Shown one piece after another: positions 9,436 through 17,955 of a DNA stretch of 64,000 nucleotides (positions are counted from its first letter, which is position 1; each line of letters opens with the position of its first letter). The stretch spans positions 1-64,000 of the forward strand of contig JBJLGX010000005.1 of the NCBI GenBank assembly GCA_045564655.1, in the 5' to 3' direction. The translations under genes and the position numbers were made by a program. Origin of the DNA: UBA826 sp045564655. GTDB taxonomy: Bacteria > Chloroflexota > Dehalococcoidia > Lucifugimonadales > UBA826. Below the pieces are notes generated by a model that ran no database searches, was not told the DNA's origin, and was given only the letters and a program-made list of their open reading frames with translations.

Positions 9436-9638
9436 CAACCTCCTCCTATTGCATGAACTATTTCTACTTTGTCTCCTTCATTTAAAATATATTCTGAGTG
9501 ATATTTTTTCTGTAATATTTCTCCATTTACTGCTATTGCTATAGCTTGTTTGTTTTGTAATCCAATAACATTTAACAAATCTAACATAGTTAATGATTCA
9601 GAAATGTCCCGGGTTTCTCCATTAATTATTATGTTCAT
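9432..9638 (-). CDS. thiS: Sulfur carrier protein ThiS
   Basis: This 68-residue ubiquitin-like sulfur carrier donates sulfur for the thiazole ring of thiamine. The fold markers are MNIIINGE at the start, LLNVIGL, IAIAVNGEI and EGDKVEIVHAIGGG at the end. ThiS normally finishes with a free GlyGly that is adenylated by ThiF and thiocarboxylated; here one cysteine follows (GGGC), so trimming may be required. It is the last gene of the thiG - ThiE/TenI-like - thiS operon, one base after the preceding stop. No thiF, thiH, thiO or thiC is seen in the window. Assignment is strong from length, motifs and context. Confidence 0.92.
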   Translation of the reverse strand: MNIIINGETRDISESLTMLDLLNVIGLQNKQAIAIAVNGEILQKKYHSEYILNEGDKVEIVHAIGGGC

Positions 9639-9639
9639 A

Positions 9640-10260
9640 CTAAGCTCTTATTTCATCAATATAATTTTCTTTTAAAGTGGAATACATTTTTTTTGCTGAT
9701 TGCCTAGGATTTTCTGAATATAATATAGAGGATATTACGGATACTCCGCTAGCACCGGATTCTAGCACAGAGACTATATTATTAGGAGTTATACCCCCAA
9801 TGCCAAATACTGGAATACTAACTTTAGATGTAATAGATTTAATTAAAGGCAAGCCTTCAGGTAATTTAGTAGGGTGGCTTTTACTTGGATATATTGTGCC
9901 TGCAATCAAATAATCTGCGCCTCGATCTTCTGCTAATAAAGCTGATTTTAGTGAATGAACAGATCTACCTACAATTCCTGTTGAATCGGTTTCTTTTATT
10001 TTTGAATATTCGGGTAAATGTATAAAATTTGTATCAGGAGGGATGGTACTTGAAGTACCAACATTTATTGAAATTGGTATTGAAATAGAAAATTCATTTT
10101 TGAGATCATATATAAAACGTTTAATGAAAATCGGATCCGGATCAATATCTCTTATTATTAAAAAATTCACACCACCGTCTACAGCATCTGAAATTGTCTT
10201 TTTCAGTTTAGGAATGTCACGAAAAACAAATCTGTCTGTTATAAGACATAAAATTGGCAA
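9640..10260 (-). CDS. ThiE/TenI-family thiazole-biosynthesis protein
   Basis: This TIM-barrel protein of 206 residues sits inside the thiazole operon. It has the family start CLITDR, the central GRSVHSLKSALLAEDRGADY and the phosphate-binding end FGIGGITP...GASGVSVISSI. It lacks hallmarks of true thiamine-phosphate synthase: LIIRDID stands where ThiE has QYRDK, and HLPEYSK where ThiE has HLGQ.D. The GRSVHS segment resembles TenI, the thiazole tautomerase, but the position I would align with the TenI catalytic His reads Thr (AGTIYPSKSHP). A canonical ThiE lies at 57406-58032. It starts at TTG with a weak ribosome site. It probably acts on the ThiG product; whether as tautomerase or synthase is unsettled. 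Confidence 0.72.
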   Translation of the reverse strand: MPILCLITDRFVFRDIPKLKKTISDAVDGGVNFLIIRDIDPDPIFIKRFIYDLKNEFSISIPISINVGTSSTIPPDTNFIHLPEYSKIKETDSTGIVGRSVHSLKSALLAEDRGADYLIAGTIYPSKSHPTKLPEGLPLIKSITSKVSIPVFGIGGITPNNIVSVLESGASGVSVISSILYSENPRQSAKKMYSTLKENYIDEIRA

Positions 10261-10283
10261 TTCTATGTTTTTTATTTTTATAT

Positions 10284-11061
10284 TCAGTTTGTACTTATCC
10301 CTGCACCTGGACTACTTGTAGTCGCTTGAGTTTTACTGGGAATTCTACCTGCCAGATATCCTTTTCTCCCAGCCTCAACACCTAATTTAAAGGCTTCTGC
10401 CATTTCAGTTGGGTTTTTCGCCTGTGCCACAGCTGTATTGACTAAAACAGCTGATGCCCCCCATTTCCATTGCCTCTGCTGCATCAGATGGGACAGCTAA
10501 ACCAGCGTCAACAATCACAGGTATATTGCATGAATCTATAATTAATAAAATTTCTTCTTTTGTTATTATTCCTTGTCCGGAGCCAATAGAAGAACCCAAA
10601 GGCATTACTGTTGCACATCCAATATCTTCAAGTCTTTTCGCTAGTATCGGGTCCGCATGAATATATGGGAGTACAACAAATCCGTCCTGTACCAATGCTC
10701 TAGCAGCCTCATATGTACCAATTGGATCAGGTAACAAATTAATCGGATCAGGAATAACTTCTAATTTCACCCAATCAGTACCTGTTATTTCTCTTCCTAG
10801 TTTTGCTGTCAAAATTGCATCTTCGGCAGTCTTACTACCTGCTGTGTTAGGTAACACATCATATTTGTCCCAATTTATATGATCTAAAATAGTCTTTTCA
10901 TCAGGATTATTTAAATCTAATCTTCCAGTCGCCACGGTGACTATCTGAGTCCCAGATGATTCTATTGAATCAACCATTTCTTTCATCGTCCTATGTCGAC
11001 CTGTGCCAATAAGCAATCGCGAATCAAATGATTTACCAGAAATTTCTAATTTATCTTCCAT
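10284..11061 (-). pseudogene. thiG: Thiazole synthase ThiG with a frameshift at a homopolymer
   Basis: ThiG builds the thiazole phosphate ring from 1-deoxyxylulose 5-phosphate, dehydroglycine and ThiS thiocarboxylate. The first frame reads from ATG 11061 and carries the Schiff-base lysine K99 in DWVKLEVIPD and the DAGLAVPSDAAEAMEMG block. It then leaves frame at six C (10457-10462 on the plus strand) and stops at 10405. The remaining ThiG end, ASAVLVNTAVAQAKNPTEMAEAF, continues in the next frame to 10284. With five C instead of six, one uninterrupted protein of about 258 residues results, the usual ThiG length. Everything else is conserved, so a sequencing error, slippage or a very recent mutation are all possible. 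Confidence 0.9.
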
Positions 11062-11155
11062 TAATCACTATCCATGTTCAATTCAATACACAATTAATAA
11101 ATTCTATTATATATTTAAATTCAATTATTATTCACATAACGCATGAACTAAATAT

Positions 11156-11617
11156 ATGATTAAACATTTTACATCAACTGGATATATAGTATATGAGCAT
11201 CAAGTATTGCTTCATTTACATAAAAAGATTAATCAATACCTACCTCCCGGTGGACATGTTGAAGCTAATGAAACACCTGTAGATGCTGTCTTAAGGGAAA
11301 TCAAAGAAGAAACCGGGCTTGATGTTGACCTACTCACTACTGTGAATTCTAATTCATTTTCATACCCCTCAACCATACCTGTACCGGAACAAATTTTATT
11401 AGAAAATATTAATGATCCAATAATAGGATTCCATCAACATATTGATTTTATTTATTATTGTATCCCCAAAAATCCACCAAATGTGTCAAATTCTTGGATT
11501 TGGTTTGACAAAAAAACGTTACTTAATGGATACAAAACCCGAGAAGGAAATATGATAACTCCACCTAAAGATGTTATTCAAATTTCCCTCGATGCGATTA
11601 AAAAATCAATGAAATAA
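11156..11617 (+). CDS. Nudix hydrolase
   Basis: This 153-residue protein has a complete Nudix box at about 33-55 (GGHVEANETPVDAVLREIKEE, then TGL), which binds the metal that hydrolyses a nucleoside diphosphate linked to another group. The N-terminus (FTSTGYIVYEHQVLLHLHKKINQYLPPGGHVE) is typical of small Nudix enzymes acting on nucleotides or nucleotide sugars. There is no clear Shine-Dalgarno before the ATG, so it may be leaderless. It is divergent from thiG by 94 bases and followed by leuS. The substrate cannot be named. Confidence 0.88.
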   Translation: MIKHFTSTGYIVYEHQVLLHLHKKINQYLPPGGHVEANETPVDAVLREIKEETGLDVDLLTTVNSNSFSYPSTIPVPEQILLENINDPIIGFHQHIDFIYYCIPKNPPNVSNSWIWFDKKTLLNGYKTREGNMITPPKDVIQISLDAIKKSMK

Positions 11618-11651
11618 AATTCACAGCTATTATTTTTTTATGAAATCCAAT

Positions 11652-11657
11652 TATAAT
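11652..11657 (+). promoter_or_regulatory. -10 element (TATAAT) upstream of leuS
   Basis: A consensus TATAAT lies 38 bases before the leuS ATG in the 78-base gap after the Nudix gene. The -35 region is poor (TTATTT at 11630-11635). The leuS ribosome site is AAGGGATCCCTAA before the ATG. Confidence 0.4.
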
Positions 11658-11695
11658 TGTATTTCTACAAAAAGATGGATAGAAGGGATCCCTAA

Positions 11696-14161
11696 ATGGC
11701 GATAACTAAAACAATAGATACAAAATTCCCGCATAACACTATAGAAGAGAAATGGCGTTCAATGTGGAAAAAAAATAACACCTATAAAATTTCTGATCAA
11801 TCTGACAAAGAAAGATGGTACGAACTGACAATGTATCCATACCCATCAGGTGATCTTCATGTGGGGCATTGGTTTGCAATGACTGGAGCCGACATACATG
11901 CCCGATATAAACGTATGAATGGATATAATGTTTTACACCCGATGGGATTTGATGCATTTGGATTAAATGCTGAAAATGCTGCAATACAACGTGGAATCCA
12001 TCCACATAAATGGACCATGGACAACATACACAGAATGAGGAAGCAACTAGATAGACTCGGCCCTATGTATGATTGGGACAGGCAAGTAATAACCTGCCTT
12101 CCAGAATATTACAGGTGGAATCAATGGTTTTTCTTACAATTTTTAAAAAATGATTTGGCTTATAAAGGATTTGCTCCTGTTAATTGGTGTCCATCATGTG
12201 TCACTGTATTAGCCAATGAGCAGGTTATTGACGGGATTTGCGAAAGATGTGACACAGAAGTGACTCACAAAGATATGGATCAATGGTTTTTACGAATAAC
12301 AAAGTATGCCGACGAACTACTTGACCAAGAATCCATTGATTGGCCTGATCGGATAAAAACAATGCAAACAAATTGGATAGGGCGTAGTGAAGGAGTGGAG
12401 TTTGAGTTTGACATATCACATTATAAGTTAAAAGAAACTAAATTAAAGACATTCACTACCAGAATAGACACAGCTTATGGAGTTACATTTGTTGTTATGG
12501 CTCCTGAGCATCCATTAGCAATCTCAGTAACTTCAGAATCGGAATTAGAATCTGTACAAAATTACATCTCTAAATCTAGGCAGTCAACAGAAATTGAACG
12601 ATTGGCAACTGACAGAGAAAAAACAGGAGTTTTTACTGGTTCGTATTGTATAAATCAGTTAACAGGCGAAGAAATCCCCATATTTATTGGTGACTATGTT
12701 TTAGCAAGTTATGGTACCGGTGTAGTAATGGGAGTACCTGCGCATGACCAGAGAGATTTTGAATTTGCGAAAAAATATGCCTTAGAGATTCGAGTTGTGA
12801 TAGCTCAAAAAGACTATGAGGAAACAGAAATTTCTGAAGCTTATGTTGGTATAGGAGTACAAATTAATTCAGGTGAGTTTGACGGATTATCAAATATTCA
12901 AGGTAAAGTTGAAATTGCCAACCATGTTGAAAATAAAAGATTTGGTAACAAAAAAATCAATTATAAAATGCGAGACTGGTTAATATCTCGTCAAAGGTAT
13001 TGGGGTACTCCTATCCCGATTATATATTGTCCTAGCTGTGGCACTGTACCAGTTCCTGAGGAAGATTTACCTGTAATATTACCAGAAGATGCTGAGTTTT
13101 TACCTACCGGTGAATCCCCTTTAGCTCTTCATGAAAAGTTTGTAAATATTGAATGTCCTGATTGTGGTACACCATCAAAACGCGAAACAGATACTATGGA
13201 TACATTTGTCGATTCTTCATGGTATTTTTTAAGATATACAAGTCCTAAATTTGCTGATTCTGCTTTCGATCCTTCTTTAGCAAAATTATGGAATCCTGTT
13301 GACCAATACACCGGTGGAGTGGAGCATGCTGTAATGCATTTGCTTTACTCACGTTTTTTTGTCAAAGCGATAAGAGACCTAGGCCTGATTGACTATGACG
13401 AACCTTTCGATAGATTGTTTAATCAAGGAACTATCATATACAAAGGTAATAAAATGAGTAAGTCACGAGGTAATGTGATTGCTCCTGACGAATACGTTGA
13501 AGCTGTTGGGGCAGACGTAGTCAGAACATATTTGATGTTTATTGGTCCTTGGGAACAAGGTGGTGAGTGGAATGATTCAGGTATTAATGGTGCCGTTAGG
13601 TGGCTTAATAAAGTTTGGGACTTAGTTCACTCAAATAAGTCTTTGCTTCCAAAAGAAATATCGACTGATTTATTTAATCAAAATAATAGAATTAAAAACC
13701 AAACCATTAAGAAAGTTACTGAAGATATTGATAAATTCAAATATAACACAGCTATAGCCTCACTGATGGAGTACACCAACCAACTAGTTGAATTAAACTC
13801 CTCTGCGACAATTTCTCATGATCAAATGTACGATACAATAGAAGCCCTACTTCTATTGATGTCTCCAATTACTCCCCATATTTCTGAAGAATTATGGGAA
13901 CAGATTGGTAATGGATTTAGTGTGCATCAATCAGAATGGCCAAAATATGATGAAACCTTGATTACTAATCCAACAGTCACTTTTATAGTTCAGGTAAATG
14001 GTCGAGTACGAGACAAAATTACTCTACCATCAGACATTTTAGAGAATGATGCGAAAGACATTGCTTTAAAAAGTCCTAAAATAGCATCACATATTTCTGG
14101 AAAATCTTTAAGTCGTGTAATATTTGTACCTGGCAAACTTATAAATTTAGTTGTCAACTAA
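11696..14161 (+). CDS. leuS: Leucyl-tRNA synthetase
   Basis: This class I synthetase of 821 residues charges tRNA-Leu. The HIGH-type motif is HVGH at 55-58, within YPYPSGDLHVGHW, and the KMSKS loop is at about 586-590 (NKMSKSRGN). A full CP1 editing domain is present between them, with TRIDTAYG and GTGVVMGVPAHDQRDFEFA (threonine-rich and substrate-discriminating segments of editing). Two zinc-type pairs (CPSC, CERC and CPSC, CPDC) flank it. The C-terminal anticodon and tail region ends normally. A good Shine-Dalgarno (AGGGA) precedes the ATG. It overlaps or abuts leuB, so leucine synthesis and charging genes are adjacent. Confidence 0.98.
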   Translation: MAITKTIDTKFPHNTIEEKWRSMWKKNNTYKISDQSDKERWYELTMYPYPSGDLHVGHWFAMTGADIHARYKRMNGYNVLHPMGFDAFGLNAENAAIQRGIHPHKWTMDNIHRMRKQLDRLGPMYDWDRQVITCLPEYYRWNQWFFLQFLKNDLAYKGFAPVNWCPSCVTVLANEQVIDGICERCDTEVTHKDMDQWFLRITKYADELLDQESIDWPDRIKTMQTNWIGRSEGVEFEFDISHYKLKETKLKTFTTRIDTAYGVTFVVMAPEHPLAISVTSESELESVQNYISKSRQSTEIERLATDREKTGVFTGSYCINQLTGEEIPIFIGDYVLASYGTGVVMGVPAHDQRDFEFAKKYALEIRVVIAQKDYEETEISEAYVGIGVQINSGEFDGLSNIQGKVEIANHVENKRFGNKKINYKMRDWLISRQRYWGTPIPIIYCPSCGTVPVPEEDLPVILPEDAEFLPTGESPLALHEKFVNIECPDCGTPSKRETDTMDTFVDSSWYFLRYTSPKFADSAFDPSLAKLWNPVDQYTGGVEHAVMHLLYSRFFVKAIRDLGLIDYDEPFDRLFNQGTIIYKGNKMSKSRGNVIAPDEYVEAVGADVVRTYLMFIGPWEQGGEWNDSGINGAVRWLNKVWDLVHSNKSLLPKEISTDLFNQNNRIKNQTIKKVTEDIDKFKYNTAIASLMEYTNQLVELNSSATISHDQMYDTIEALLLLMSPITPHISEELWEQIGNGFSVHQSEWPKYDETLITNPTVTFIVQVNGRVRDKITLPSDILENDAKDIALKSPKIASHISGKSLSRVIFVPGKLINLVVN

Positions 14162-14180
14162 TCAAAACAGGAGTCTTAAA

Positions 14181-15269
14181 ATGGATGCATCTATAGCAAT
14201 ACTACCTGGAGACGGGGTCGGGCCAGAAGTAATTTCTGAATCAATGAAGGTTTTAGATGCTGTTGCATCAAAGTTCAAACATAACTTTAATTTAACGCTT
14301 GGAGATATTGGTGGTTGTGCAATAGATAAATACGGAACTGCACTGCCTGACATAACCTTAGAAAAATGTTCTAACTCAGATGCTATTTTGATGGGAGCAG
14401 TAGGTGGTCCTAAATGGGATGATCCTTCAAATAAAATAAGACCAGAAGATGGTTTATTGAAAATTCGCAAATCTTTAAAATTATTTGCAAATATACGGCC
14501 CGTAAAAGTATATCCATCCTTGCTTAATGCAACTCCGATAAAGCCTGAAATTCTAAAAAATGTTGACATCTTAGTTATCAGAGAATTAACAGGTGGCCTA
14601 TACTTTGGCAAACCTAAAAAACGATGGGCCACTTCAAAAGGAAGGCGAGGGGTAGATACTTTAAAGTATTCTGAGCATGAAATCCGAAGAATATTAAAGT
14701 TAGCATTTGAGTTATCTGGGTCAAGAAGAAAAAAATTAACATCGGTAGATAAACAAAATGTTTTAGAAACGTCACGCTTATGGAGAGAAATTGCAATTGA
14801 AATGTCATCTGATTACCCCGAAATAGAATTGGAACATATATTAGTTGATAATGCTGCAATGCAATTGATAAGAAATCCTTCAGATTTTGATGTGATCGTT
14901 TCTGAAAATACATTTGGAGATATTCTTACTGATGAAACTGCTGTTTTATCTGGGTCGATGGGAATGCTGCCATCTGCAAGCCTTTCAGAAGCAAGTTCTT
15001 CTTCTGGCAACGGTATGGGTCTTTATGAACCTATACATGGAAGCGCTCCAGATATATCTGGTCAAGGTATAGCTAACCCCATAGGTTCCATATTGAGTAC
15101 TGCAATGATGTTGCGATTATCTTTTAATCTCAGTGATGAAGCCTTGGCTATAGAAAGAGCAGTAGAAGGCATATTAGAAGATGGATATAGAACCGCAGAC
15201 ATAAGCATGGACGTAGCAGCCAACGCGAATACAACAAAGATAGGGGATCTTATTGCTGGATCTATTTAG
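14181..15269 (+). CDS. leuB: 3-isopropylmalate dehydrogenase
   Basis: This NAD-dependent decarboxylating dehydrogenase of leucine synthesis is cytoplasmic and has 362 residues from this start. It has IAILPGDGVGPEV at the N-terminus, the substrate-binding IRELTGGLYFG, the metal-site region DNAAMQLI and SENTFGDILTDE, and EPIHGSAPDISGQGIANPIG. The frame is open to 14151 inside leuS, but the ATG at 14181 follows CAGGAGTCTTAAA, a strong ribosome site, and places the protein start where the family begins. Its 3' end overlaps the convergent glpK gene by eight bases. The other leucine genes (leuA, leuC, leuD) are not in the window. Confidence 0.97.
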   Translation: MDASIAILPGDGVGPEVISESMKVLDAVASKFKHNFNLTLGDIGGCAIDKYGTALPDITLEKCSNSDAILMGAVGGPKWDDPSNKIRPEDGLLKIRKSLKLFANIRPVKVYPSLLNATPIKPEILKNVDILVIRELTGGLYFGKPKKRWATSKGRRGVDTLKYSEHEIRRILKLAFELSGSRRKKLTSVDKQNVLETSRLWREIAIEMSSDYPEIELEHILVDNAAMQLIRNPSDFDVIVSENTFGDILTDETAVLSGSMGMLPSASLSEASSSSGNGMGLYEPIHGSAPDISGQGIANPIGSILSTAMMLRLSFNLSDEALAIERAVEGILEDGYRTADISMDVAANANTTKIGDLIAGSI

Positions 15270-16761
15270 TCCAGTCTAAAGATCTTGAAATTGCTTTGTT
15301 CCAACTAAATATCAATTCTTTACGTCTTGCTTGAGTTATATTTGAATTAAACGCTTGAGATGTTTTTTTTCGGTCTTTCAGTTCTTCCGCCGAATCCCAG
15401 AACTTTGTGGCTAATCCTGCAAGGTATGCAGCCCCTAAGGTAGTACTTTCAAGTGTTTCTGTCCTTTGAACGTTAATATCTGTTATGTCAGATTGAGATT
15501 GTAATAACATATCACTTTGAGACACACCCCCGTCAGCAACTATTTTCAATATTTTAGAATTTAAATCTGATTCCATCATTTGAATAATGTCGTTGGTTTG
15601 AAACGCGATTGACTCCAATACTGCTCGCGCAATGTGATATTTGTTATTTTCAATTGTAATTCCTTGCAGACTAGTTCTCGCATGTGAATTCCAATGTGGA
15701 GCTCCCAATCCATTAAACGCAGGAACAAAATAAACTCCACCGTTATCAGGAACTTTACCTGCCATTAAATCCATTTCTGCAGGAGACTGTATTAAATTTA
15801 ACTTATCTCTTAACCAAGTTATTGTTGAGCCTGCAGAAAACACACTCCCTTCTAAAGCATATTCTACTGATCCATTAATATTCCATGCTACTGTAGTTAG
15901 AAGTCCATTTTTACTAGATATATTGATTTTTGATGTGTTAACTAATATAAATGCACCTGTCCCATATGTGACTTTGACATCTCCAGAATCCCAACAAAAC
16001 TGTCCAAACAGAGAAGCTTGTTGGTCACCTATGATTGAATTTATTGGGATTTGATTTCCATCAAAATATTCAGGTGACGTTATTGCCAAATTACCACTAC
16101 TTGGTACAACTTCAGGCAATATAAATTTAGGTATACTAAAAATGTCGAGTAACTCATCAGACCAATCAAGTCTATTAATATCAAATAAAAGTGTTCGGCT
16201 TGCATTTGTTGTGTCAGTTATATGGTATTTACCATTTGTTAACTTCCAAACTAGCCATGTGTCGATAGTCCCAAACATTAATGTTTTATTTTTGATAGAT
16301 TTTCTGGCATCAGTTGAATTGTTGATCACCCATGAAATCTTACTTGCAGAAAAATAAGGGTCTAAGGTCAATCCAGTGAGTTGATGAATGCGATCATTAA
16401 CCCCAGTTTGGCTAATAGAATCACATATTTCTTGGGTTCTATTACATTGCCAAACAATTGCATTACCAAAAGTTTCACCTGTTAACTTATCCCATAATAC
16501 AGTCGTTTCTCTTTGATTAGTGATCCCAATAGTTTTAATATCTGAAAATGAAATATCCACATCTTGAATTATTTTCTGTATCGTCTGTAATACGCTGTTA
16601 AATATTTCTTCTGGATTTTGCTCTACCCAACCTTCCTTCGGATATTTTTGTGATATTTCTTGATATGAAGTTGCAATTAAGTTTCCACTATTTGACACGA
16701 TCCCAGCCCGAGTACCAGTTGTACCTTGATCGATCGCTAATATAAATTCAGCTTTCTGCAT
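15262..16761 (-). CDS. glpK: Glycerol kinase
   Basis: This FGGY-family kinase of 499 residues phosphorylates glycerol to sn-glycerol 3-phosphate using ATP. It has the N-terminal phosphate loop DQGTTGTRAGIV, the TNQRETTVLWDKLTG segment, TNASRTLLFDI, GDQQASLFGQ and the C-terminal FGGY-type region VADGGVSQSDMLLQSQSDI. Length and motifs are standard. The ribosome site is TGAGGAAAACATG. It is divergent from the cyclophilin-like gene, with overlapping promoter regions in 33-66 bases. No glpF or glpD is adjacent, so glycerol or lipid-derived glycerol uptake genes must be elsewhere. Confidence 0.97.
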   Translation of the reverse strand: MQKAEFILAIDQGTTGTRAGIVSNSGNLIATSYQEISQKYPKEGWVEQNPEEIFNSVLQTIQKIIQDVDISFSDIKTIGITNQRETTVLWDKLTGETFGNAIVWQCNRTQEICDSISQTGVNDRIHQLTGLTLDPYFSASKISWVINNSTDARKSIKNKTLMFGTIDTWLVWKLTNGKYHITDTTNASRTLLFDINRLDWSDELLDIFSIPKFILPEVVPSSGNLAITSPEYFDGNQIPINSIIGDQQASLFGQFCWDSGDVKVTYGTGAFILVNTSKINISSKNGLLTTVAWNINGSVEYALEGSVFSAGSTITWLRDKLNLIQSPAEMDLMAGKVPDNGGVYFVPAFNGLGAPHWNSHARTSLQGITIENNKYHIARAVLESIAFQTNDIIQMMESDLNSKILKIVADGGVSQSDMLLQSQSDITDINVQRTETLESTTLGAAYLAGLATKFWDSAEELKDRKKTSQAFNSNITQARRKELIFSWNKAISRSLDWTK

Positions 16762-16806
16762 GTTTTCCTCAAAACGCTATATTATGTTACTTAAATGATC
16801 ATACAA

Positions 16807-16812
16807 TATAAT
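16807..16812 (+). promoter_or_regulatory. -10 element (TATAAT) of the cyclophilin-like/tenA operon
   Basis: A consensus TATAAT lies only 15 bases before the preferred ATG at 16828, so the transcript would have a leader of about ten bases holding AAGGTG. On the opposite strand TTGTAT-16-TAATAT could serve glpK, so the two promoters overlap. Confidence 0.35.
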
Positions 16813-16827
16813 TTAAGGTGTTATGCT

Positions 16828-17208
16828 ATGCCAGATAAAAAAATCATCATAGAATCAGGTGGAGTTATTTTAAACGCTATCCTTTTCGACAGTACAACAT
16901 CTAATAAAATTGTTGATCAATTACCAATCACATCATTAGGTAACCGCTGGGGTGATGAAATTTACTTTCCAATAAATATCAGTGATCAGCTTGAAGATGG
17001 AGCGAGTGATTTGTTTAACTCAGGTGATTTAGCATTCTGGCCTCCTGGGAATGCATTTTGTATATTCTGGGGACCCACGCCAGCAACTAAAAAAGACGAA
17101 ATCAGAGCAGCTAGTCCAGCAAACTTAGTTGGTAAAATAACTGATAACCCTCTAGGATTGTCTGATGTGCCTTCTGGCACTGAAATCACTGTTCGGGTAT
17201 CCGAATGA
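16828..17208 (+). CDS. Cyclophilin-like fold protein (AfpA / TM1367-like)
   Basis: This small protein of 126 residues has the pattern KKIIIESGGVILNAILFDSTTSNKI, LPITSLGNRWGDEIYFPI, GDLAFWPPGNAFCIFWGPTP and a C-terminal SGTEITVRV. It matches the cyclophilin-like family known from structures such as TM1367, whose biochemical role is unclear. An upstream in-frame ATG at 16795 exists, but the ATG at 16828 has AAGGTG at proper distance and gives the normal family start. Its stop overlaps the tenA start (ATGA), so the two are translationally coupled, suggesting a link to thiamine or pyrimidine salvage. That link is inference from context only. Confidence 0.75.
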   Translation: MPDKKIIIESGGVILNAILFDSTTSNKIVDQLPITSLGNRWGDEIYFPINISDQLEDGASDLFNSGDLAFWPPGNAFCIFWGPTPATKKDEIRAASPANLVGKITDNPLGLSDVPSGTEITVRVSE

Positions 17209-17861
17209 ACTTTTCACTAGAGCTTCAGAAATCTGCGGATGTTTTTTTGCAAAAAGAAAAAACACATGAATTCATATTAGGGATTGGATCAGGTAATTTA
17301 GTTACATCTAAATTTGTTTACTACTTAAAACAAGATTATCTTTTCTTAATTGGCTATAGTCGTGCTATATCAATAGGAATATCAAAATCTCCTCAAATAT
17401 CAGATATGGCTTTTCTTTCCAATTTGCTAAATGAGACTTTAAATACAGAAATGCAATTACATGTTGAATATTGTTCCGGGTTCAATATTAAAAAAGTTGA
17501 TTTAGAAAAAACATACCCATCTAAAACAACTACATCTTACATTGATCATATGATTAATTCTTCAAACATTGGTTTTCTACATTCGTTAGTTGGAATTTTA
17601 CCTTGTGCTTGGGGTTATGGCGAAATCGCAACATACTTGGATAAAAATATTGTCACTGACCGTGCAAATAATAAATATATAGATTGGATAAACATGTATA
17701 CATCAGATGAATTTAAATCACTTGCAGTATCCTTGATGGAAATCATAGATAAATATTCAGAAAAATTGAATATACGAGAAAAAGAAGATCTTGCCAAAAC
17801 ATTTTTAAAAAGCAGCAACCTTGAATATCAATTTTGGGATGCAGCTTGGAATATGGAATAA
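17205..17861 (+). CDS. tenA: Aminopyrimidine aminohydrolase / thiaminase II TenA
   Basis: TenA removes the amino group from formylaminopyrimidine-type breakdown products of thiamine so the HMP moiety can be reused. The 218-residue protein has the substrate-binding aspartate D44 in QDYLFL, the catalytic cysteine C134 in LPCAWGYGEIA, the tyrosine Y138 and the glutamate E207 in EYQFWDAAW. These correspond to the known active-site residues of Bacillus TenA. It is coupled to the preceding cyclophilin-like gene through ATGA. With ThiG/ThiS at 9.4-11.1 kb and ThiE at 57.4 kb it completes a scattered thiamine set that can salvage the pyrimidine half. Confidence 0.93.
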   Translation: MNFSLELQKSADVFLQKEKTHEFILGIGSGNLVTSKFVYYLKQDYLFLIGYSRAISIGISKSPQISDMAFLSNLLNETLNTEMQLHVEYCSGFNIKKVDLEKTYPSKTTTSYIDHMINSSNIGFLHSLVGILPCAWGYGEIATYLDKNIVTDRANNKYIDWINMYTSDEFKSLAVSLMEIIDKYSEKLNIREKEDLAKTFLKSSNLEYQFWDAAWNME

Positions 17862-17892
17862 AATTAAGTAGTATTTAATATACGAATACTAG

Positions 17893-17922
17893 TTACGATA
17901 TATAATTCACATATGGTATAAT
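17893..17922 (+). promoter_or_regulatory. Promoter of the 92-residue zinc-ribbon gene
   Basis: TTACGA (17893-17898) and a consensus TATAAT (17917-17922) are spaced by 18 bases, 33 bases ahead of the ATG at 17956. Confidence 0.5.
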
Positions 17923-17955
17923 GCAATAAAGATATTATATGAGAGTTAAAAAGTT

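Noticed and set aside
10284..10484. Separate small gene downstream of thiG
   Set aside because: Its translation after the first residues is the conserved C-terminus of ThiG; it is the shifted part of one gene.
11062..11155. TPP riboswitch ahead of the thiazole operon
   Set aside because: The 94-base gap has none of the conserved CUGAGA-type core and is almost all A/T.
14151..14180. leuB start at 14151 inside leuS
   Set aside because: The ATG at 14181 has a strong Shine-Dalgarno and begins at the family N-terminus.
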